64,000 nucleotides of DNA, taken from assembly GCA_905215155.1 (NCBI GenBank), contig CAJMPJ010000003.1:62001-126000 (forward strand), read 5' to 3'. Each line of letters starts with the position of its first letter. Position 1 is the first letter of the stretch. A program made the position numbers and the translations under genes. This DNA comes from an uncultured bacterium (lineage in GTDB: Bacteria > Bacillota > Clostridia > Lachnospirales > Lachnospiraceae). Below, one piece after another: positions 44,319 through 53,274 of the stretch. The notes below the pieces were generated by a model. It saw nothing but the letters and a program-made list of their open reading frames with translations. It was not told the origin of the DNA and made no database searches.

Positions 44319-46253
44319 ATGAACTACGAAAAACTTTTCACCCCTTTTAAAATCGGAAAAATGGAAGTAAAAAACCGAATCGTCATGTCACCTATGGGTC
44401 TTAATGCAGGTCACATAGACGGAACCATTGATAAAGCAGAAATCGACTACTGGGAGGAACGTGCAAAAGGCGGTACCGGCATGATCATTACAGGCTGTTT
44501 ATTCCTCACCAAGGAATTGGCCCAAGGCTCCTTAGAGGGATATCTGGATAAGACTTCCGTCATTCCTCCCCTTACCACTTTGTGCGAATCCGTACAGCGG
44601 TACGGCACAAAGATCTGTGCCCAGATCAGCTGCGGCACCGGTAAAAATGCATTTGCCAACATGCTTGGAAAGCCTCCCGTATCCGCTTCTGCCATCCCTT
44701 CCATGTTTGATGAGGATCTTATCTGCCACGCACTGACCGCAGATGAGATCAGGCAGATCATTAAAGAATTTTCATTTTCCGCAAAATTATTAAAGGATGC
44801 GGGTTTTGATGCGATTGAAGTACATGCTCATGCAGGATACCTTATAGACCAGTTTATGTCAGCCGTATGGAACAAGCGGGACGATGAATACGGCGGAACT
44901 TTAGAAAAACGCATGCGTTTTCCTGTGGAGATCGTTGAAGCCATCCGCGGTGCAGTCGGCCCGGATATGCCGATTCTCTTCCGCATCGCCTGCAAACATC
45001 ATTTTGAAGGCGGACGTACTATAGAAGAAACCATGCCCATGTTAAAAATACTGGAAGAAGCAGGCGTAGATGCCCTGGATATCGACAGCGGAAGCTATGA
45101 AAATATTGATTACATCTTCCCTCCTGCCTACCTTGGCGATGCCTGTATGCAGGACGTATGTGAGGATGCCCGAAAAGCGGTCTCCATTCCACTTTTAAAT
45201 TCCGGCAACCATACACCGGAAACGGCTGTGGAGCTGTTGGAATCCGGGAATGCGGATTTCATCATGATGGGCCGCCCTCTCATTGCCGAACCCCATTTGG
45301 CAAACAAGCTTATGGCGGGCAAACGAAAGGAAATTCGTCCATGCATCCGCTGCAACGAGGACTGCATCGGCAGGATTCTGACAAGACTGACTAAGATCAG
45401 CTGTTCCGTTAATCCGGCGGTCGGCTTTGAAGACCGTTTTACCATTACAAAAACCGCAAATCCCCAGAATATCGTTGTTATCGGCGGAGGTCCAGGCGGC
45501 ATGGAAGCAGCAAGAACCGCCTCTTTGATGGGACATAAAGTGACTCTGTTTGAAAAAGAAAGCGAACTGGGCGGGCAGTTAAAAAGTGCGGCCACACCTC
45601 CTTTTAAGAGTCAGCTTCGCCAGCTTGTTGTATGGTATAAACACCAGATGGAGCTTTTAAATGTAACGGTCCACTTAAATACCGAGCTGACCGTTGATTC
45701 CCCGGAATTAGAACACGCGGACCGGATCATTGTCGCAACCGGAGCCGTTCCGGTGACTCCAAAGATTCCCGGAATCGAAAACGCCGTTGATATCCTGACC
45801 GCCCACACCGAGCCGCAAAAACTGGTGGGTGAGAAAATCATCTTCTGCGGCGGCGGGCTTTCCGCCTGTGACAGTGCCCTTGAGACAGCCATGAACGGAA
45901 AGAAAGTGGCAATTATCGAAATGCTTGACGAAGTGGCCATCAATGACCATTTTATCAACAAAGCAGCCCTGATCCCAATGCTTTTGAATAACGGCGTGGA
46001 ACTCTACACCGGACATAAGGTTCTGGAAATAAAGCCTGATGGAGTTAAAACACAGAAAAAAGATGGTACGGAAGAATTCATCCCCGGAAATACCATTGTG
46101 TCGGCTTTCGGCATGGTTTCCAACAATGCCTTTGCAAAAGCCGTAGACGCCAGGTATCATTTGAAAACCCGTATAATCGGTGACAGTTTAAAGGTGGGAA
46201 AAGTGGGCGGTGCCATCCGCGAAGGGATGTATGCAGCTCTATCCGTGGAATAG
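44319..46253 (+). CDS. Large Old Yellow Enzyme-type flavin/iron-sulfur reductase (2,4-dienoyl-CoA / enoate reductase type)
   Basis: A 644-residue enzyme with three parts: an N-terminal FMN TIM barrel (1-330; FKIGKMEVKNRIVMSPMG, VHAHAGYLIDQFMSAVWNKRDDEYGG, the His/Tyr proton pair region), an Fe-S motif CIRCNEDCIG ... SCSVNP for one [4Fe-4S], and an FAD/NADH domain (VVIGGGPGGMEAARTASLMGH; second dinucleotide FCGGGLSACDSALE). It reduces an activated C=C bond, as in enoate, dienoyl-CoA or bile-acid reductases (BaiCD/BaiH). GGAG lies upstream of the ATG. PucR is divergent and a terminator follows at 46283. The substrate is undetermined. Confidence 0.88.
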   Translation: MNYEKLFTPFKIGKMEVKNRIVMSPMGLNAGHIDGTIDKAEIDYWEERAKGGTGMIITGCLFLTKELAQGSLEGYLDKTSVIPPLTTLCESVQRYGTKICAQISCGTGKNAFANMLGKPPVSASAIPSMFDEDLICHALTADEIRQIIKEFSFSAKLLKDAGFDAIEVHAHAGYLIDQFMSAVWNKRDDEYGGTLEKRMRFPVEIVEAIRGAVGPDMPILFRIACKHHFEGGRTIEETMPMLKILEEAGVDALDIDSGSYENIDYIFPPAYLGDACMQDVCEDARKAVSIPLLNSGNHTPETAVELLESGNADFIMMGRPLIAEPHLANKLMAGKRKEIRPCIRCNEDCIGRILTRLTKISCSVNPAVGFEDRFTITKTANPQNIVVIGGGPGGMEAARTASLMGHKVTLFEKESELGGQLKSAATPPFKSQLRQLVVWYKHQMELLNVTVHLNTELTVDSPELEHADRIIVATGAVPVTPKIPGIENAVDILTAHTEPQKLVGEKIIFCGGGLSACDSALETAMNGKKVAIIEMLDEVAINDHFINKAALIPMLLNNGVELYTGHKVLEIKPDGVKTQKKDGTEEFIPGNTIVSAFGMVSNNAFAKAVDARYHLKTRIIGDSLKVGKVGGAIREGMYAALSVE

Positions 46254-46282
46254 AAACCGTTGAAACCCATAAGATAAAGTCA

Positions 46283-46318
46283 GAACCAACCGGCAGTATT
46301 CTTCCGGTTGGTTCTTTA
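46283..46318. terminator. Terminator between the OYE and TetR genes
   Basis: GAACCAACCGG pairs with CCGGTTGGTTC (11 bp) around a 10-base loop, followed by TTTATG, between two convergent genes. Confidence 0.75.
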
Positions 46319-46858
46319 TGCTTCAAACTTCACCAGTACATAATGAAGCAGCTTTGATATTGATTTTGGGGGTGTTTTCATTCCATCTCTCATCCAGGAT
46401 TCCAAGATACCAAAGACTCCTGCAACAAGAAAGACCGCTTCTCCCCGGTCCAATTCCGTAACCATCTTGTCGGAATCGGAAAGGATTTTGAGAATAAAAA
46501 AATCTTTTATTTTCTCTAAGGTCCTGCCGCCGTTTTCCTTACGGGCGAGAACCAGAAACGTTTCCCGGTTTGAATCCATATATTGAGTGATGGTTTCTGC
46601 TAATTTCATCACATTCATAGAATTATCGCAGAGCTGGGATTCATCGTATAAACGGAAAAGGTCCTCGATCAATTCACGTTCCAGCTGTTCCATCAGCTCA
46701 TACACGTCTTTATAATGCAGATAAAAGGTCCCCCGCCCTAAATCGGCAAGCTTTGATAGTTCCACCACACTGATCCGGTTAAGATTCTTGTGTTTTAACA
46801 GCTCCAAAAATGCATTTCGGATGGCTCGCTTTGTTTTCAATGACCGTCTGTCTTCCAT
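46316..46858 (-). CDS. TetR/AcrR-family transcriptional regulator
   Basis: A 180-residue repressor. Its N-terminal helix-turn-helix (RAIRNAFLELLKHKNLNRISVVELSKLADLGRGTFYLHYKDVYEL) is followed by an all-helical effector domain. Start at 46858 follows AGAAAGGA. It diverges from the GNAT gene at 47001. A perfect palindrome AAGTGTTCA-GTAA-TGAACACTT lies 32 bp upstream of its start, a likely operator for both genes. Confidence 0.88.
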   Translation of the reverse strand: MEDRRSLKTKRAIRNAFLELLKHKNLNRISVVELSKLADLGRGTFYLHYKDVYELMEQLERELIEDLFRLYDESQLCDNSMNVMKLAETITQYMDSNRETFLVLARKENGGRTLEKIKDFFILKILSDSDKMVTELDRGEAVFLVAGVFGILESWMRDGMKTPPKSISKLLHYVLVKFEA

Positions 46859-46889
46859 AAACCTAATCCTTTCTGTACAATTTTTCAAT

Positions 46890-46911
46890 AAGTGTTCAGT
46901 AATGAACACTT
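46890..46911. promoter_or_regulatory. Candidate TetR operator
   Basis: AAGTGTTCA GTAA TGAACACTT, a perfect 9+4+9 dyad between the divergent TetR and GNAT genes. A further half-site (GTGTTCA) lies at about 46963, downstream of the GNAT -10. Confidence 0.75.
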
Positions 46912-46927
46912 AACTGATCATTGCCGA

Positions 46928-46956
46928 TTGAGACTGCTGACAGAATCCAGTATAAT
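46928..46956 (+). promoter_or_regulatory. Sigma-A promoter of the GNAT gene
   Basis: TTGAGA and TATAAT with exactly 17 bp between, 45 bases before the ATG. The TetR-like palindrome lies 17 bp upstream of the -35. Confidence 0.75.
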
Positions 46957-47000
46957 ATACATGTGTTCAATAGTCAACTAGCGTATATGGAGGTATCAAT

Positions 47001-47630
47001 ATGATTGTCTACAGAAAGGTGCGGCAAGACGAACTGGATCAGGCTGCGGAATTATTGACAAAATCCTTTGAGGATTATTCTTTTTTTAACATGTATGCAG
47101 GAAATAACATCAAAAAACGTGATTTTGTCCATGCAATTCAAGAAGCAAACCTTAAAACGGCATACAAAAAGTACACGGTCATAGCCGGTGCCAAGGATAA
47201 CCAAATGGTCTCCCTCGCACAGCTGAAACCACCTCATAAATCAGAAGCCGGCTTTTTTGACTATCTTCTGGGCGGCGGCATAAAAATAATTCTTACCGGA
47301 GGCTTGAAAAATGCCATGGAACTGCTGAAAATGAACGAAGAAGCGACCGCTGTCTGTCACGACCAGACGGGAAGGGTTTGGTATTTGAGTACCCTCGCCG
47401 TTTCCACCGCTCATCAGGGCCAGGGCTTAGGAAGCAAGATGCTCCATGACTGCATCATACCATATATTGAAAAAAGAGGGGGCGGACTTCTTACCCTGAT
47501 AACCAATACAGAGAAAAACAGGGAATTTTACAAAAAAAATGGGTTTGAGGAGTTCCACAGCATGACCATCCGCAGAAACGGGAAAGAACTTGGCAACTGG
47601 AGTTACCGGATGAATATTGAAAAAAAATAA
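47001..47630 (+). CDS. GNAT-family N-acetyltransferase
   Basis: A 209-residue acetyltransferase: MIVYRKVRQDELDQAAELLTKSF at the N-terminus and the acetyl-CoA motif AVSTAHQGQGLGSKML at about 133-150, then NTEKNREFYKKNGFEEF. The acceptor cannot be told. GGAGG precedes the ATG by 7 bases. TetR-type control through the palindrome upstream suggests a detoxification role, such as acetylating an antimicrobial or toxic amine (inference). Confidence 0.85.
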   Translation: MIVYRKVRQDELDQAAELLTKSFEDYSFFNMYAGNNIKKRDFVHAIQEANLKTAYKKYTVIAGAKDNQMVSLAQLKPPHKSEAGFFDYLLGGGIKIILTGGLKNAMELLKMNEEATAVCHDQTGRVWYLSTLAVSTAHQGQGLGSKMLHDCIIPYIEKRGGGLLTLITNTEKNREFYKKNGFEEFHSMTIRRNGKELGNWSYRMNIEKK

Positions 47631-47745
47631 AAGAAGGTCCCTTTTGTCCCTATTGTACTTTATTTTTTTATCGTATATAATGAAATACACGAAAAAGAAA
47701 GATGATACGTTTCATATGATATGGTACAAAAGGAGCACATGCATT

Positions 47746-48087
47746 ATGTTGAATAGAAATATCGTTGATATCAAACCATATGCCTATGCGATTTCATTGA
47801 TCGACGGCAAATGGAAAATGCACATTCTGTTTTGGCTATGGAAAACAGAAGTCCTGCGTTACAGTGAACTGAAAAAAGCGTTAGAAACGGTTACCCACAA
47901 GATGCTGAGCAACCAGTTAAAGGAACTGGAGGCAGATGGGTTGATCATCCGGAAAGAATATCCTCAGGTTCCCCCAAAAGTGGAATACCGGCTGTCTGAA
48001 AGGGGCCGGTCCCTTATGCCGGTGTTAGAGGCTCTTTGCTGCTGGGGAAAGAAACACATCGGAGATGATCTGCCCTCCGGCAAATAG
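47746..48087 (+). CDS. HxlR-family transcriptional regulator
   Basis: A 113-residue winged-helix protein: LIDGKWKMHILFWLWKTEVLRYSELKKAL, THKMLSNQLKELEADGLIIRKEYPQVPPKVEYRLSERG. It lacks the N-terminal Cys of redox-sensing HxlR proteins. AGGAG lies 10 bases before the ATG at 47746; an in-frame start a little upstream is possible. It is convergent with azlD (12-bp gap) and 115 bp downstream of the GNAT gene. The target is not clear; the nearby namA flavoprotein is a candidate. Confidence 0.85.
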   Translation: MLNRNIVDIKPYAYAISLIDGKWKMHILFWLWKTEVLRYSELKKALETVTHKMLSNQLKELEADGLIIRKEYPQVPPKVEYRLSERGRSLMPVLEALCCWGKKHIGDDLPSGK

Positions 48088-48099
48088 ACACAAAGAGCC

Positions 48100-48438
48100 T
48101 TATGAAAATACAAACTGCACCAAAACCATATATACGATGGTTCCTGCTGCAATGGATAGAAGCATCTGCTTTTTCCAGAGATGAAGCAGCCCTACGGTAA
48201 TGACTCCAATCAGTTCCGGAATTCCCCGGTTTCCTGTAAAAACACTTACATCCTTCAGGCCATAGATGACAAGCAGTCCAAGCACAGCCGCAGGAAGAAC
48301 CCTTCCTAAGTACTGCACATAATCTGGTGTAGGTTTATTCTCAGGAAACAGGAGAAAGGGCAGAAACCGGGTGATCATTGTTCCCAATACCACCACTGCA
48401 ATCGTTAAAATCTGTTGTCCAATGCTCATTGTCATCAA
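48100..48438 (-). CDS. azlD: AzlD-type small subunit of amino acid exporter
   Basis: A 112-residue protein with four hydrophobic helices ([49 protein letters not shown]). It matches AzlD/LIV-E small subunits. It overlaps azlC by 4 bp. AzlCD exports branched-chain amino acids or analogues in Bacillus and relatives. Confidence 0.87.
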   Translation of the reverse strand: MMTMSIGQQILTIAVVVLGTMITRFLPFLLFPENKPTPDYVQYLGRVLPAAVLGLLVIYGLKDVSVFTGNRGIPELIGVITVGLLHLWKKQMLLSIAAGTIVYMVLVQFVFS

Positions 48439-49148
48439 TTAATTTCCGCCTTTCCCGTTAATAGTCCTTGGAGCAAAGAGAGAAAAACCAGGATTAATGC
48501 CATGGCAGGAAGAATAAAATTACTTTCTCCAAATAAAATCAGGCTTAATGCGGAAATTCCCAATCCGGCCAAAGAACTGTAATGTGTGGTCTCTTTCATC
48601 CACTGTTCCAGAAAAATGACAACAAAAAGTGCCGTCATAACAAATTCCAATCCCTTTGTATCAAACTGGATCAGTCCTCCAAATATTCCTCCCAGGGCAG
48701 CTCCTGCCACCCAATAGCAGTGGTTGAGGAATGTGACAAAAAACATGAACCAGCCTTTATCCACATCTTCCGGAATATGGGCTGTGCAGTTTATTGAAAA
48801 AGACTCATCGCACATACCGAAAATAAGATAAAACTTCTTGAAGCCAGGAACTCTGTACTTTTCCAGCATGGAAATGCCATAAAATAAATGACGCGCATTG
48901 ATCATCAGGGTGAGCACCAGTGCTTTCAAAGGATCAAAGGGGCCAAGCAGCAGCCCCACGGCCACAAATTCTATGGATCCGGCAAAGATGGTCAGTCCCA
49001 TGAGCATCGGATACAGGAAGTTGAATCCGGAAGCGTTCATATAGATTCCATAGGCGATCCCCAAAAATAAAAAACCGGCTAAAATGGGAATGGTATTTGG
49101 AAAAGCGGCTTGAAAAGCCTTTTTTATCATCTGTTTTTTTGTTTCCAC
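48435..49148 (-). CDS. azlC: AzlC-type large subunit of amino acid exporter
   Basis: A 237-residue membrane protein: [58 protein letters not shown] and CDESFSINC are typical AzlC segments. It acts with AzlD. It starts 42 bp after the namA stop on the same strand, so the three may share one transcript from the promoter at 50310-50338. Confidence 0.9.
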   Translation of the reverse strand: METKKQMIKKAFQAAFPNTIPILAGFLFLGIAYGIYMNASGFNFLYPMLMGLTIFAGSIEFVAVGLLLGPFDPLKALVLTLMINARHLFYGISMLEKYRVPGFKKFYLIFGMCDESFSINCTAHIPEDVDKGWFMFFVTFLNHCYWVAGAALGGIFGGLIQFDTKGLEFVMTALFVVIFLEQWMKETTHYSSLAGLGISALSLILFGESNFILPAMALILVFLSLLQGLLTGKAEIN

Positions 49149-49190
49149 CCTTAATCTGTTCCTTTCTTCTGTCTCTGCTCTGGGATGAGT

Positions 49191-50216
49191 TTATGCTTTT
49201 GGCCGATGAAACGCCCGTTGATACTGTTTGGGGATTTCAATGGACTCTTTTAAGCGGCCGGCGGCATGGAGGGTCCAATAAGGATCATTGAGCATCCCTC
49301 GTCCAATAGCCACAAAATCGGCCTTATTTTCCTCAATGACCTTTTGTGCCAGCTCTGGGTCCTGCAAATTGCCTACGGCTATGACAGGAAGACCGACTGC
49401 GTTTTTGATTCTTTCCGCCATAGATACCTGATAGCCCGGAAATGCATTGTCCGGTCCTTTGGTGCCTTCTCCTCCGCTGCTTACATGGAACACATCCACA
49501 CCTGCTGCTTTATACTTTTCAGCCAATTCTGCGGCATAGTCAATGGAATATCCACCATCTGCATATTCCACTGCAGAAATCCTAAACAGAAGGGGCATCC
49601 GTTCCGAAACCGCTTCCTTGACGGCAGAAACCACTTCCGCTCCAAATCTTGACAAATCCTGTCCATATTTATCATCCCGTTTGTTGGTAAGCGGTGAATG
49701 GAACTGATGGATTAAATATCCGTGAGCCCCATGAATCTCAATAAAGTCCACGCCTGCCTTTACCGCACGTTTGGCTGCCTCCTGAAACTTTTTGACAATC
49801 TCTTCGGCTTCTGCTGTCGTCAGCTCACGAGGAGTTTTATAATCCCCGGAAAACCGGATGGCGGAGGGTGCTGCCGGAACATTGGCATTTTCTGCTTTTC
49901 TTCCCGCATGACCGATCTGTATCCCAACTACTGCGCCGTACTTTCTGCATTCTTCGACCAGCCGTTTCAACGGCTCTATCTGGGAATCCGACCAAAGCCC
50001 TAAATCATAATCCGTGATACGGCCATCAGGATCAATACCGGTCATTTCTATAATTATCATACCGGCACCGCCTACCGCGCGGCTGACATAGTGCTGGAAA
50101 TGCCAATCATTTACAATGCCATCCTTTTTTTCCACGGAATATTGGCACATGGGAGGCATGACAACCCTGTTTCTAACGGTTAAATCTTTTATCACAATCG
50201 AATCAAACATATTCAT
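49191..50216 (-). CDS. namA: NADPH dehydrogenase NamA/YqjM-type Old Yellow Enzyme
   Basis: A 341-residue FMN enzyme of the single-domain OYE branch: FDSIVIKDLTVRNRVVMPPMCQYSV (the Cys tunes the flavin in the YqjM class), IQIGHAGRKA, IEIHGAHGYLIHQFHSPLTNKRDDKYG and AVGNLQDPELA. It reduces activated C=C bonds of alpha,beta-unsaturated carbonyls and nitro compounds. Start at 50216 follows GTGAGGA; the longer frame has no such site. Likely first gene of a namA-azlCD unit. Confidence 0.9.
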   Translation of the reverse strand: MNMFDSIVIKDLTVRNRVVMPPMCQYSVEKKDGIVNDWHFQHYVSRAVGGAGMIIIEMTGIDPDGRITDYDLGLWSDSQIEPLKRLVEECRKYGAVVGIQIGHAGRKAENANVPAAPSAIRFSGDYKTPRELTTAEAEEIVKKFQEAAKRAVKAGVDFIEIHGAHGYLIHQFHSPLTNKRDDKYGQDLSRFGAEVVSAVKEAVSERMPLLFRISAVEYADGGYSIDYAAELAEKYKAAGVDVFHVSSGGEGTKGPDNAFPGYQVSMAERIKNAVGLPVIAVGNLQDPELAQKVIEENKADFVAIGRGMLNDPYWTLHAAGRLKESIEIPKQYQRAFHRPKA

Positions 50217-50309
50217 TCTGCATATCCTCACTTTCCAAATAAGATTTATAAGGTCATTCCCTTCCTTATCCACGATCGGAACAGGTGGAATATCTTTTGT
50301 TTAAGTATC

Positions 50310-50338
50310 ATTCTATCCTACTTTAAAATGCAATGCAA
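50310..50338 (-). promoter_or_regulatory. Sigma-A promoter of namA
   Basis: TTGCAT and TAGAAT with 17 bp between on the minus strand, about 90 bases before the namA ATG. Confidence 0.6.
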
Positions 50339-50375
50339 TATGGATCTTTCATAAAAAGGGAGCAGTTTCCTGCAC

Positions 50376-53030
50376 TCACTTTTCCGGTTCCTTCTTTGGT
50401 CTGATGCTCTTGAACGCTTCTTTTGCCTCTTCGGAAAGTGAATCCATGAGATAATTACGGCTTCCGGGCTGTTTCCCTTCAAAATCCTCCAGCTGTTTCT
50501 TTCCTGCTGCTTCCATCTCCTCTTTTAAATCCCGGGCAGACAGAAGGCCGCATCCGGCTCCTCTTACAATGATCTGCTGCAGTCCATCCGAGGTAGCTAC
50601 CGTAATATGGTAATTGCTGCTGTTGGCCTGGGCGAATTTTTCGATATACTGGTCTGCTGTTTGAGCTTCCTTTGTATAGACCACCTGGATGTTGTGATAA
50701 ACGATCACCTCCTCGGGATGCTCTTTCAAACGGTAGGCGTCAAAAACGGCAATGATCTTTCCTCCCCTTATTCCCTGATAATTGCTCAGCTGGTCCATCA
50801 ACGCAAGCCGGGCGCTGTCTAAATTGTGCTCTGCCAGTTCCTTTAATTCCGGCCAGGCAAAGATGATATTATAACCATCCACCAGGAGATATTCCTCCCG
50901 GCTCTCTCTGGGCACCGCGGATCTCCTGTAATAGACCGGATCCACCTCCGCAGCACTCCGGGATTTTGCTGCAGCGGATTTCCTGCCCCGATTGGCGGAA
51001 TAGGTGCCTTCAATGATCCTCTGGATCTCTTCTAAGCTCATAAGAGGCTCCTCCTTCCGAACAGACTTATTGGGAGCAGTCCCTTCATCCCCCGCATCCT
51101 GTACCTTTAAAAAGCTTTCCACATGCATATGATCCCTGACCTGATCCCAAGGGACCAGATATCCTGTTCCATGGGCACAGAAAACCGAGCCTGTCGGATT
51201 GTCTGTATCCCGTTCCGAATCATAACCGATGGCTGCAATGATTTCGTCTGCATTATGGCACGGCTCATAGCCTTTCAAGGTCAAAACAAGCCTTCCTAAC
51301 CCCTTTGAATAGGCCGCCACCTCTTTCTGGTAATTTCTTACGGCGGCCACCGGAGCACTGCCGGTCAGTTCTGCCATCTCTCCGTCAAAGTGGGACAGTT
51401 CACAGGTCCCGCCCATCCGTTCCATATCCATCATGGCCCGTCCTACCATGGACTCCGGAAGTCTCAGCGTAAAGGAGTACCATGGTTCCAAAAGTACGGA
51501 TTCTGCCTGTTTTAATCCCTGTCGGACTGCCCGGTAGGTTGCCTCACGGAAATCCCCTCCCTCGGTATGCTTCTGGTTTGCCCGACCTGATACCAGCGTG
51601 ATCTTCATATCCGTAATTGCAGAGCCCGTTAATACTCCCCGGTGGACTTTTTCTTCCAGATGGGTCAAAACCAGCCTCTGCCAGTTTTTTGCCAAAACAT
51701 CCTCACTGCAGTTGTTTGAAAATATTAGTCCGCTTCCCGGCTCCCCAGGTTCCAGCAGGAGGTGAACCTCCGCATAGTGGCGGAGTGGTTCAAAATGACC
51801 CACGCCCTCCACCGTATTTTTAATGGTTTCCTTGTATACGATCCTCCCCTCGTCAAAGGAAATATCCACTCCGAACCGGCTTTTGATGATGCTGGTCAGA
51901 ATCTCCATCTGGACCTCTCCCATGATCTGCACCTGGATCTCCTGCAGTTCCTCATTCCAGACCACGTGAAGTTCCGGATTCTCCTCTTCCAGAAGACGGA
52001 ATTTAGGGAGCATCTGCTTGGAATCATAGCCTTCGGGAAGCTGTATCCGGTAAAACAGCACCGGCTCCAGTACCGGATCCTGGCGGGCCGTCTCAAAGCC
52101 CAGCCCCTCTCCCGGCCTGGACTCAGACAGGCCGGTTACCGCACAGACCGTCCCTGCCTCCGCTGTTTTCACAGATTCATATTTAGTACCGGAATATATG
52201 CGGATCTGATGGACCTTTTCCTCCCAGGTGCCTCCGGACAGGGTTGTCCGTACTGACAGTGTTCCTCCCGTCACCTTCAAATGGGTCAGGCGGTTGCCCT
52301 GCTCATCTCTGGTGACTTTAAAGACTCTCGCCCCCCACTCTTTGGGATACTGAGGCAAACATACATAATCCTTTATCCCGGCCAGAAAGGAATCAATTCC
52401 CTGGTTCTTCAACGCGGAACCAAAATAACAGGGAAATACCTTACGCTCTTTCACGGCAGCCCGGATGAGACCCTCTTTTATTTCCCCCTGTTCCAAATAG
52501 GTTTCCATCAGATCTTCTCCGCACATGGCCAGTTCTTCATAAAAATAAGCGGTATTCTCCCCCGAAAAGTCCACGCAGCCGTCGCTGAGCTGCTTTTTCA
52601 GTTCATGAAGCAAACCGGCTTTGTCAGTCCCTTCCTGATCCATCTTATTGATAAACAAAAATGTCGGTATGCGGTACAAGCTCAGGAGCCGCCATAGGGT
52701 ATGGGTATGTCCCTGGACACCATCCGCTCCGTTTATGACCAGAATGGCATAATCAAGGACCCTGAGGGTCCGTTCCATCTCCGCACCGAAATCCACATGC
52801 CCAGGAGTGTCTAAAAGAGTGACGGTCATATCTCCCAGAGGAAATACTGCCTGCTTGGAAAAGATCGTGATACCACGTTCCCTTTCCAGTTCATAAGTAT
52901 CCAGATACGTATTTTTTTTATCCACCCGTCCAGGTTTTCCAATTTTACCGCTTTGGTAAAGAATGCTTTCTGACAGGGTGGTCTTGCCCGCATCCACATG
53001 AGCTAAAATTCCAATGGTCAATGATTTCAT
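50376..53030 (-). CDS. TetM/EF-G-like translation GTPase fused to a C-terminal NYN (YacP/Rae1-like) nuclease
   Basis: An 884-residue fusion. Residues 1-650 are a ribosomal-protection-type GTPase: P-loop AHVDAGKTTL (10-19), switch I RERGITI, DTPGHVDF and NKMD, then EF-G domains II-V. Residues 712-845 form a NYN domain like YacP/Rae1: LLVDGYNIIF, IIAVFDAY, TADQYIEKF and ATSDG give the four acidic sites (Asp718, Asp764, Asp793, Asp815). A basic Ser/Ala/Arg-rich linker (SANRGRKSAAAKSRSAAE) joins them. Rae1 is a ribosome-associated endoribonuclease in Bacillus, so the fusion may bring mRNA cleavage to the ribosome. It is unlikely to be an ordinary tetracycline-resistance gene. AAAGGA lies before the ATG. 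Confidence 0.88.
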   Translation of the reverse strand: MKSLTIGILAHVDAGKTTLSESILYQSGKIGKPGRVDKKNTYLDTYELERERGITIFSKQAVFPLGDMTVTLLDTPGHVDFGAEMERTLRVLDYAILVINGADGVQGHTHTLWRLLSLYRIPTFLFINKMDQEGTDKAGLLHELKKQLSDGCVDFSGENTAYFYEELAMCGEDLMETYLEQGEIKEGLIRAAVKERKVFPCYFGSALKNQGIDSFLAGIKDYVCLPQYPKEWGARVFKVTRDEQGNRLTHLKVTGGTLSVRTTLSGGTWEEKVHQIRIYSGTKYESVKTAEAGTVCAVTGLSESRPGEGLGFETARQDPVLEPVLFYRIQLPEGYDSKQMLPKFRLLEEENPELHVVWNEELQEIQVQIMGEVQMEILTSIIKSRFGVDISFDEGRIVYKETIKNTVEGVGHFEPLRHYAEVHLLLEPGEPGSGLIFSNNCSEDVLAKNWQRLVLTHLEEKVHRGVLTGSAITDMKITLVSGRANQKHTEGGDFREATYRAVRQGLKQAESVLLEPWYSFTLRLPESMVGRAMMDMERMGGTCELSHFDGEMAELTGSAPVAAVRNYQKEVAAYSKGLGRLVLTLKGYEPCHNADEIIAAIGYDSERDTDNPTGSVFCAHGTGYLVPWDQVRDHMHVESFLKVQDAGDEGTAPNKSVRKEEPLMSLEEIQRIIEGTYSANRGRKSAAAKSRSAAEVDPVYYRRSAVPRESREEYLLVDGYNIIFAWPELKELAEHNLDSARLALMDQLSNYQGIRGGKIIAVFDAYRLKEHPEEVIVYHNIQVVYTKEAQTADQYIEKFAQANSSNYHITVATSDGLQQIIVRGAGCGLLSARDLKEEMEAAGKKQLEDFEGKQPGSRNYLMDSLSEEAKEAFKSIRPKKEPEK

Positions 53031-53089
53031 GTTGTTTCATTCCTTTTGCCGTTCTTTCACATTTGGTTCTGTATTTATGATACCAATAA

Positions 53090-53274
53090 ATCAAATATTT
53101 GTACATCACTTGAATAAAGTGTGTTATACTGAAAACAGGGAGCAGCCTGCTCCCTATACACCGGGCATATGCCGCATATAGAAGCGGCTATATTACCGAA
53201 GGGGGGGTGGTTCCATTGGATTGTTGGGGGCTTTTTCAGTAGTAGCATGTTAAAAATTCGGAGGTGTAAAAAAT
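53090..53274 (+). other. Leader of the pectate lyase gene with two hairpins
   Basis: Between a possible -10 (TATACT at 53125) and the ATG lies a GC-rich leader. It contains an 8-bp perfect hairpin AGGGAGCA-GCC-TGCTCCCT (53137-53155), a second hairpin GCCGC/GCGGC (about 53171-53188), and a G-run (GGGGGGG near 53201). I do not recognise a riboswitch class, and no T tract follows the first hairpin. Confidence 0.35.

Noticed and set aside
50376..53030. Acquired tetracycline resistance gene
   Set aside because: The NYN fusion, length and surroundings without mobile elements argue for a native translation-related factor rather than a transferred tetM.
53090..53274. Possible cyclic di-GMP riboswitch before the pectate lyase gene
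   Set aside because: The leader lacks the conserved core of either known cyclic di-GMP class; only generic hairpins are seen.
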